A stretch of 64,000 nt of DNA from Thiodiazotropha sp040506975 (GTDB taxonomy: Bacteria; Pseudomonadota; Gammaproteobacteria; Chromatiales; Chromatiaceae), in contig OZ242974.1 in NCBI GenBank assembly GCA_965211775.1, positions 2,356,001-2,420,000 of the forward strand, read 5' to 3'. Made by a program: the position numbers and the translations under genes. Below the pieces are notes generated by a model. The model was not told where the DNA came from. It saw only the letters and a list, made by a program, of their open reading frames with translations, and searched no databases. This document shows positions 59,985 to 64,000 of the stretch, piece after piece (the stretch's first letter is position 1; the number at the start of each line of letters is the position of its first letter).

Positions 59985-60659
59985 ATGAAAGTAGAGATCA
60001 CACCTTTAGAGGCACGGGTAGTGGGTTGCCTGCTTGAAAAAGAGGTCACCACGCCTGACCAGTATCCACTCTCTCTTGCGGCTCTCACCAATGCCTGCAA
60101 CCAGAAAAGCAGCCGTGATCCCGTGCTGCAGTTGCAAGAGGTAGAGGTTCAGAATCTGCTCGATGAGTTGAAGAAAAAGCACCTTGTCAGCGATCGAACC
60201 GGGTTTGGCAGTCGCGTGGCTAAATATCAACATCGATTTTGCAACACCGGTTTTGGCGCGCTTGAATTTTCAGCCCGGGAGCTGGGGCTAATCTGCGTGT
60301 TATTGCTGAGGGGGCCGCAGACACCTGGCGAATTACGCAGCCGTACCAATCGATTGTGCCAATTCTCCGAGGTACAAGAGGTCGAGTCGGTACTGAACGG
60401 ATTGATGCAACGGGCGGACGGGCCTTTTGTAGTGCGTCTTGCGCGTGAACCCGGCAGACGCGAATCGCGCTATGCACATCTGTTTTGCGGCGATGTGGAG
60501 GAAGATAGTGAATCGAACGTGCCGGATAGCATGGAAGGGGATCAGGAGGCAGGTCAAGCTTCTCGAATCGAGCAGCTGGAAGCGGTACTGAATGAGATGC
60601 GTAGAGAGGTCGATAATCTCAAGACACGGGTCGATGAATTGGAGTTGCACCGTAACTGA
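59985..60659 (+). CDS. YceH family protein (DUF480)
   Basis: A 224-residue member of the YceH/DUF480 family. It begins ITPLEARVVGCLLEKEVTTP, then DQYPLSLAALTNACNQKSSR, VAKYQHRFCNTGF and LRGPQTPGELRSRTNRL. Two winged-helix domains are expected, with a C-terminal coiled coil (about 185-222). The function is not established. Spacing suggests its own promoter. Confidence 0.92.
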   Translation: MKVEITPLEARVVGCLLEKEVTTPDQYPLSLAALTNACNQKSSRDPVLQLQEVEVQNLLDELKKKHLVSDRTGFGSRVAKYQHRFCNTGFGALEFSARELGLICVLLLRGPQTPGELRSRTNRLCQFSEVQEVESVLNGLMQRADGPFVVRLAREPGRRESRYAHLFCGDVEEDSESNVPDSMEGDQEAGQASRIEQLEAVLNEMRREVDNLKTRVDELELHRN

Positions 60660-60693
60660 GACATTGTCGCCGCCGCACCAGGTAACAGTCGGA

Positions 60694-61407
60694 CTACCAT
60701 TCAATGGGTTTACCAAACCGGAAAAAACCTCCACTCGGCCCATCATCCGCTAAGGTGGCCGCCCAGATTATACCTTCCACACCTTCAGGAACAGACAGGG
60801 TTGCCTCTTTTCCTCCCATATCTGTACGCACCCAACCGGGGCATATGGAATTGATTTTTATCTGCGTCGGCTTCAGTTCCTCGGAGAAAATCCGGGTCAA
60901 TGCATTGAGCGCTGTCTTCGATAACCGATAGGATGGACAGCACCCCCCCATTTCACTGAGTTGTCCCATGCCGGATGAGACATTGACCACGCACCCTTCT
61001 CCATCCATAAGCGGAATGAGTGCCTGGCAAAGCCTTAACGGACCAAGCGTATTCGTATCGAAGCCATTGAGAACGTTCTCGATTTCGGCATTGAAGATAC
61101 TGCTTGCTGAATCCTCTGGGGAAGGGTCGGGAAATATACCTGCGTTATTGACCAAGATCTGCAGTCGTTTGTGATGTTGCCGGAAATGTTGCACCACAGC
61201 CAGTACGGAGGCTTCACTGCGAACATCCAACGGGTGGTAGGAGACATCCAGACCTTCGTTTAACAGCATCTGCTGAGCGGCCTGTCCATCGACCTCATTC
61301 CGGCTGGTCATAAGAACATGGTGACCAAGCCTGGCCAATTGACGGCTGGTCTCCAATCCAAGCCCGCGGTTGGCGCCGGTCACGATAGCAACGGATTCAT
61401 CTGTCAT
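60694..61407 (-). CDS. short-chain dehydrogenase/reductase
   Basis: A 237-residue SDR. It has NAD(P)-binding TGANRGLGLETSRQLA, LVNNAGIF, catalytic Ser in VNVSSGMGQLSEMGG, the YxxxK motif SYRLSKTALN and SICPGWVRTDMGG. Of the carbonyl-reductase-like kind, probably NADPH-dependent (Arg in TSRNE after beta-2). The ATG at 61407 with AGAGAG is preferred over 61422. Convergent with the YceH gene. The substrate is unknown. Confidence 0.88.
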   Translation of the reverse strand: MTDESVAIVTGANRGLGLETSRQLARLGHHVLMTSRNEVDGQAAQQMLLNEGLDVSYHPLDVRSEASVLAVVQHFRQHHKRLQILVNNAGIFPDPSPEDSASSIFNAEIENVLNGFDTNTLGPLRLCQALIPLMDGEGCVVNVSSGMGQLSEMGGCCPSYRLSKTALNALTRIFSEELKPTQIKINSICPGWVRTDMGGKEATLSVPEGVEGIIWAATLADDGPSGGFFRFGKPIEW

Positions 61408-61577
61408 GGTCTCTCTCAACAAATGTTAATGGGATATACCGGTCACAATCGGAATAATGATCAGTCTCTGATCCGGCTCAACCGATAGATCGATAAAAAT
61501 CGGGTTTAAACCTTTCAATATGAAGCATATAGGCGCAAAATTTATCATAGATGACAGACCATCTTCAGGAGTTTGGC

Positions 61578-61913
61578 ATGATTCCGATTAACTACCAAGT
61601 CACAGGTGAAGAAGAGTACTCATTTCGTATAGAAATTGATGGAGATGGAAATTATACAGTCCATACAGGTACTTATGCGACACAGAAGCCCCGATCAGGA
61701 AAACTCACTACACATCAGGAGTCTGAACTTCAGCATGCGGTTACATCCCTTAGGTCATTCAGCGAGCATCCAAAGCCGGGTGATGGACAGGCGTTTCAGG
61801 CAAAGCTGGTCGTCGGTGAAGGTGAGCAGCAGGTTGTCTATGAATTCTGGGAAGGTGCCCTGGAGGAAGACGAACAGTTGGCTTCACTGGTCAGGCAGCT
61901 GGAAGTGATCTGA
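61578..61913 (+). CDS. small hypothetical protein
   Basis: A 111-residue acidic soluble protein, unrecognised. The predicted beta-rich N-terminal half (YSFRIEIDGDGNYTVHTGTY) and the later LVVGEGEQQVVYEFWEG suggest a small beta sandwich followed by a helix. The ATG at 61578 has AGGAG 6 bases upstream; the ATG at 61551 has none. Confidence 0.55.
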   Translation: MIPINYQVTGEEEYSFRIEIDGDGNYTVHTGTYATQKPRSGKLTTHQESELQHAVTSLRSFSEHPKPGDGQAFQAKLVVGEGEQQVVYEFWEGALEEDEQLASLVRQLEVI

Positions 61914-62113
61914 CCCTGAACTCCAGCGGTTGATAAATAGCTGAACTTATGCATTTTTGTATCTGGCGAGTGGTTTTGATTCATCCCGACCAGCGGGAAA
62001 AAATTGGACTTTTCAGAAAAAACTGCTAGGACAATATTTATTTCCCCCCACAGCCATATTCTATGTGACAAAACTATGTATATAGGGTCAAAATTTCTCA
62101 GAGATGATGTTTG

Positions 62114-62380
62114 GGTCTTTAACATTAATCCAAGCGGCTCTGTTGCAACTGAAACAGCGCCGACCAAGGTGTGAGGAGAGTAGTTGGGTGATTTCGGATG
62201 AACGGCTAGCAATGCTGATCGATATCATTTCAGGCATAACCTGCAGGGTCAGGGCAGTTTTTCCGTCCAGCGGCATTGCCATTCATTCATGTATCGACAC
62301 TGCACATCGCACATACTGCTTTACAGGATGTAAACATTATTGCCGGCAGGGCCGGCTGGGTTAGTCTTGACGGGCTCTAG
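62114..62380. mobile_element. MITE-like element bounded by inverted copies of the dispersed repeat
   Basis: The left end reads GGGTCTTTAACATTAATCC followed by AAGCGGCTCTGTTGC. The inverse of the right end reads CTAGAGCCCGTCAAGACTAA, then CCCAGCCGGCCCTGCC. The two ends align over about 35 bases with changes. The ~267-bp inside has no transposase or gene. It sits in a 476-bp noncoding gap whose left part (61914-62110) is A/T-rich and otherwise empty. Confidence 0.55.
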
Positions 62381-62389
62381 GACTTACCA

Positions 62390-63334
62390 ATGCACAATCC
62401 AGACAACACACCCAACGGCACAATCCGGGATATCGACGGCAAGACCTGTATCTTCTATGACGGATACTGGATAAAGCACTATGTGCCGATGGAAGATAAC
62501 CTGGAGACGAAAAAGCACTTAATCGAGGCGCTTACCCGTCGATTATTCAACCATGTCGAGCATGGCATCAACATGCCCGGCGACAGGCTGGAAGAGGCCA
62601 GAAAGGCGTATGAGGAGGAGGACGACCCGGATCTGAAACGTGTGAAGGGTGCAATGTTGGCCGGAGCTCTGTTCAACCGTGGCACGGATATATTCAGAGA
62701 CTTGGTAAAACTGAAGGATGAGAATATAAAGAGTGGTAGAGGCAGGGAAATGCTGCATGAGTGTGGTCAGTATCTGTTGGAGGCACTGGAACTTGGTAAT
62801 CTGGTGAAGCATCGCAGCGGCGATGAGGGCATTGACGAGCTTTGGGGGGAACCCTTCCGTGCATTCACAATTCCTATAGAATCGTTTTATGAAAGTCGGT
62901 ATATAAAGATTGCGCAATCCATGCACGATATCGACAATATCTCGGAGGCGATGATCGAGGCATTCCAGGATAGCCATTTCTTCAAGGGCGTCGAAGAGTC
63001 CACACGACAATTTGCAGGGGCGGCGAAACTCAAGTGCGAAACCCTGCGCACCGACCCAATCATATTCGATGTCTGGCCCAAATTTGCGGTCGCCGGTGAA
63101 AAACTCATGCAAATCGGGCCGTTAGAGAGAAATAATGATTCTTGTCTGGCCTGTTGGGAAGCAGATGAGGGCCATCGGCTGATCAAGGATGGGGTGGGTC
63201 TCATTACCCACATCGCCAGGGCCAGGGTTTCCATGCCGAAAAGCACCAGTGCGTTTATTGACCGTTGCCACTCCTACCTGGCTTGTAGGGGGAGTGCACC
63301 CGGACTCTCACGAGTCGAATTGAAATCCCTTTGA
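62390..63334 (+). CDS. hypothetical protein, 314 residues
   Basis: A soluble protein with no signal peptide or membrane helix. The N-terminus has a DGKTCIFYDGYWIKHY motif typical of a small beta hairpin, then long charged helices. It contains Cys in SCLACWEADEG and RCHSYLACRG. I recognise no domain. The start lies 10 bp after the MITE-like element, so that element may carry its promoter. Another unknown or ExeA-like gene follows after 282 bp. Confidence 0.6.
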   Translation: MHNPDNTPNGTIRDIDGKTCIFYDGYWIKHYVPMEDNLETKKHLIEALTRRLFNHVEHGINMPGDRLEEARKAYEEEDDPDLKRVKGAMLAGALFNRGTDIFRDLVKLKDENIKSGRGREMLHECGQYLLEALELGNLVKHRSGDEGIDELWGEPFRAFTIPIESFYESRYIKIAQSMHDIDNISEAMIEAFQDSHFFKGVEESTRQFAGAAKLKCETLRTDPIIFDVWPKFAVAGEKLMQIGPLERNNDSCLACWEADEGHRLIKDGVGLITHIARARVSMPKSTSAFIDRCHSYLACRGSAPGLSRVELKSL

Positions 63335-63616
63335 ACGCCTTTTTTGTCAAGATTGAGGCGTCCGGAATTACCGTCTAACGATTCAACCGTATACTGAAGA
63401 GAGCAGTGGTATTGCCATATGCTTCCATGTCGATACTTGTCCATGATGATATATTGGGCCTTCTCTTAAGGCTGTGGTTTGTAGTGATATACTGCGGCGG
63501 TTTTATGCCAATCAGGATAAGCGGGCAGGTCGGTTGTAAACTAAAACATAAGTGTATGCTGAATATCAGCAGCTTTCTCCTTTGCGATCATGTTGTAAAT
63601 TGTGCGTAGCTACTAA
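63335..63616. other. 282-bp noncoding gap before the ExeA-like gene
   Basis: A/T-rich, with one short unsupported reading frame (63406-63609). No repeat, hairpin or clear promoter was recognised. It probably holds the promoter of the gene at 63617. Confidence 0.4.
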
Positions 63617-64000
63617 ATGTTTGAATCGTATTACAAATTAGAGGCAAATCCATTCCGGTTGAGTGCCGATGAGCGGTTCAGGTTCGCACATAAGAACTAC
63701 CTGAAGGCGTGGTCATACCTGGTATATGCCTTGGAGCAGGGTGAAGGTTTCATCATGGTCACCGGCAGGCCGGGTTCAGGCAAGACAACACTGATTCGCG
63801 ACATTTTGTCGGAAGTAGACAAATCGAAAATTCTGGCAATCAACCTGGTTACCAATCAATTGCAGGCTGAAGAACTGCTGCGAAAGGTGGCCTTGGAGTA
63901 TGGGTTACCTGCTGAAAGCTTTAATAAGGCCACCCTGCTGACGAGTATCGAGGATTTTGTCACCAAAGAGTACCAGGCGGGCAGGCGGGCCGTCATCGTC
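63617..64000 (+). CDS. ExeA/GspA-like AAA ATPase, 3' end outside the window
   Basis: The first 128 residues of an ATPase starting MFESYYKLEANPFRLSADER, the usual N-terminus of ExeA-type proteins, then QGEGFIMVTGRPGSGKTTLI (Walker A). In type II secretion ExeA helps place the secretin in peptidoglycan. Very similar ATPases occur in exosortase/PEP-CTERM exopolysaccharide clusters (XrtA-associated ATPase). The segment YLVYALEQGEGF fits either. The Walker B region lies at or beyond the window edge. Confidence 0.82.
   Translation, partial: MFESYYKLEANPFRLSADERFRFAHKNYLKAWSYLVYALEQGEGFIMVTGRPGSGKTTLIRDILSEVDKSKILAINLVTNQLQAEELLRKVALEYGLPAESFNKATLLTSIEDFVTKEYQAGRRAVIV

Noticed and set aside
63406..63609. 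67-codon frame before the ExeA-like gene
   Set aside because: No ribosome site, odd hydrophobic/Cys composition and no family; probably noncoding.

Overview
The window looks like a chromosomal segment of a free-living or symbiotic gammaproteobacterium with about mid-50s percent GC. Several gammaproteobacterial arrangements support this: tesA/ybbA/ybbP, dnaX-ybaB-recR, sdhCDAB-sdhE, hspQ, YceH, DUF3581, DUF3465 and a large FadE-type acyl-CoA dehydrogenase. KorAB-type ferredoxin oxidoreductase, LL-diaminopimelate aminotransferase (DapL) and an ExeA-like ATPase point towards the Chromatiales / sulfur-oxidiser side of the class. That placement is an inference from gene content only. I saw no tRNA, rRNA, CRISPR array or prophage.

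Layout. 1-2.0 kb: the 5' part of a CapA-like lipoprotein gene that runs off the left edge. 2.0-9.8 kb: a leftward beta-oxidation operon (fadE, fadN/fadB-like, fadA, DUF4442 hotdog, nitronate-monooxygenase-like flavoprotein), faced by a divergent TetR regulator. 10.9-14 kb: two spondin-domain secreted proteins, a DUF547 protein, a small duplicated-repeat protein and a TlpA-like thioredoxin gene split by an IS1380 element. 16.2-20.7 kb: an OmpA/DUF4398 lipoprotein overlapping korA, then korB and a ferritin-like protein, tightly coupled. 23-27 kb: the YbbAP ABC transporter divergent from tesA, then the 4.5S SRP RNA. 27-33 kb: housekeeping genes (DUF3581, hspQ, DUF3465, PqiA-like, ybaK, DAHP synthase) and an SGNH-like protein next to an IS1595 copy. 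33.5-39.6 kb: central carbon genes (maeB, sdhCDAB, sdhE). 39.6-43.7 kb: a leftward run coding for a CZB protein, a roadblock protein, a frameshifted protein, a small GTPase, a pseudo-receiver protein and a helical-repeat protein. 43.9-47.1 kb: two head-to-tail IS1380 copies. 47.1-53.3 kb: dnaX, ybaB, recR, hinT, and a copper ATPase with an extra C-terminal metal-binding domain. 54.8-57.7 kb: lysA, dapL and a nonsense-mutated yffB/arsC-like gene. 58-64 kb: small unknown genes, a lipase-maturation-factor-like membrane protein, YceH, an SDR, a MITE-like inverted-repeat element and the start of an ExeA-like ATPase.

Mobile DNA is a main theme. Three IS1380-family copies (each 1568 bp, 4-bp YTAG duplications) and two IS1595-family copies (each 1029 bp, 8-bp duplications) have exact boundaries and nearly identical sequences, so they moved recently. 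A 20-bp motif (GGGCCTGTTAACACTAATCC and variants) recurs in intergenic DNA and forms inverted ends at 62.1-62.4 kb. At least three genes are damaged: the TlpA-like gene (IS insertion), the yffB-like gene (stop codon) and a gene in the GTPase cluster (frameshift).

The best candidate for a poorly described system is the 39.6-43.7 kb GTPase/roadblock/pseudo-receiver cluster. It resembles an MglA/MglB switch but carries unrecognised partner proteins.
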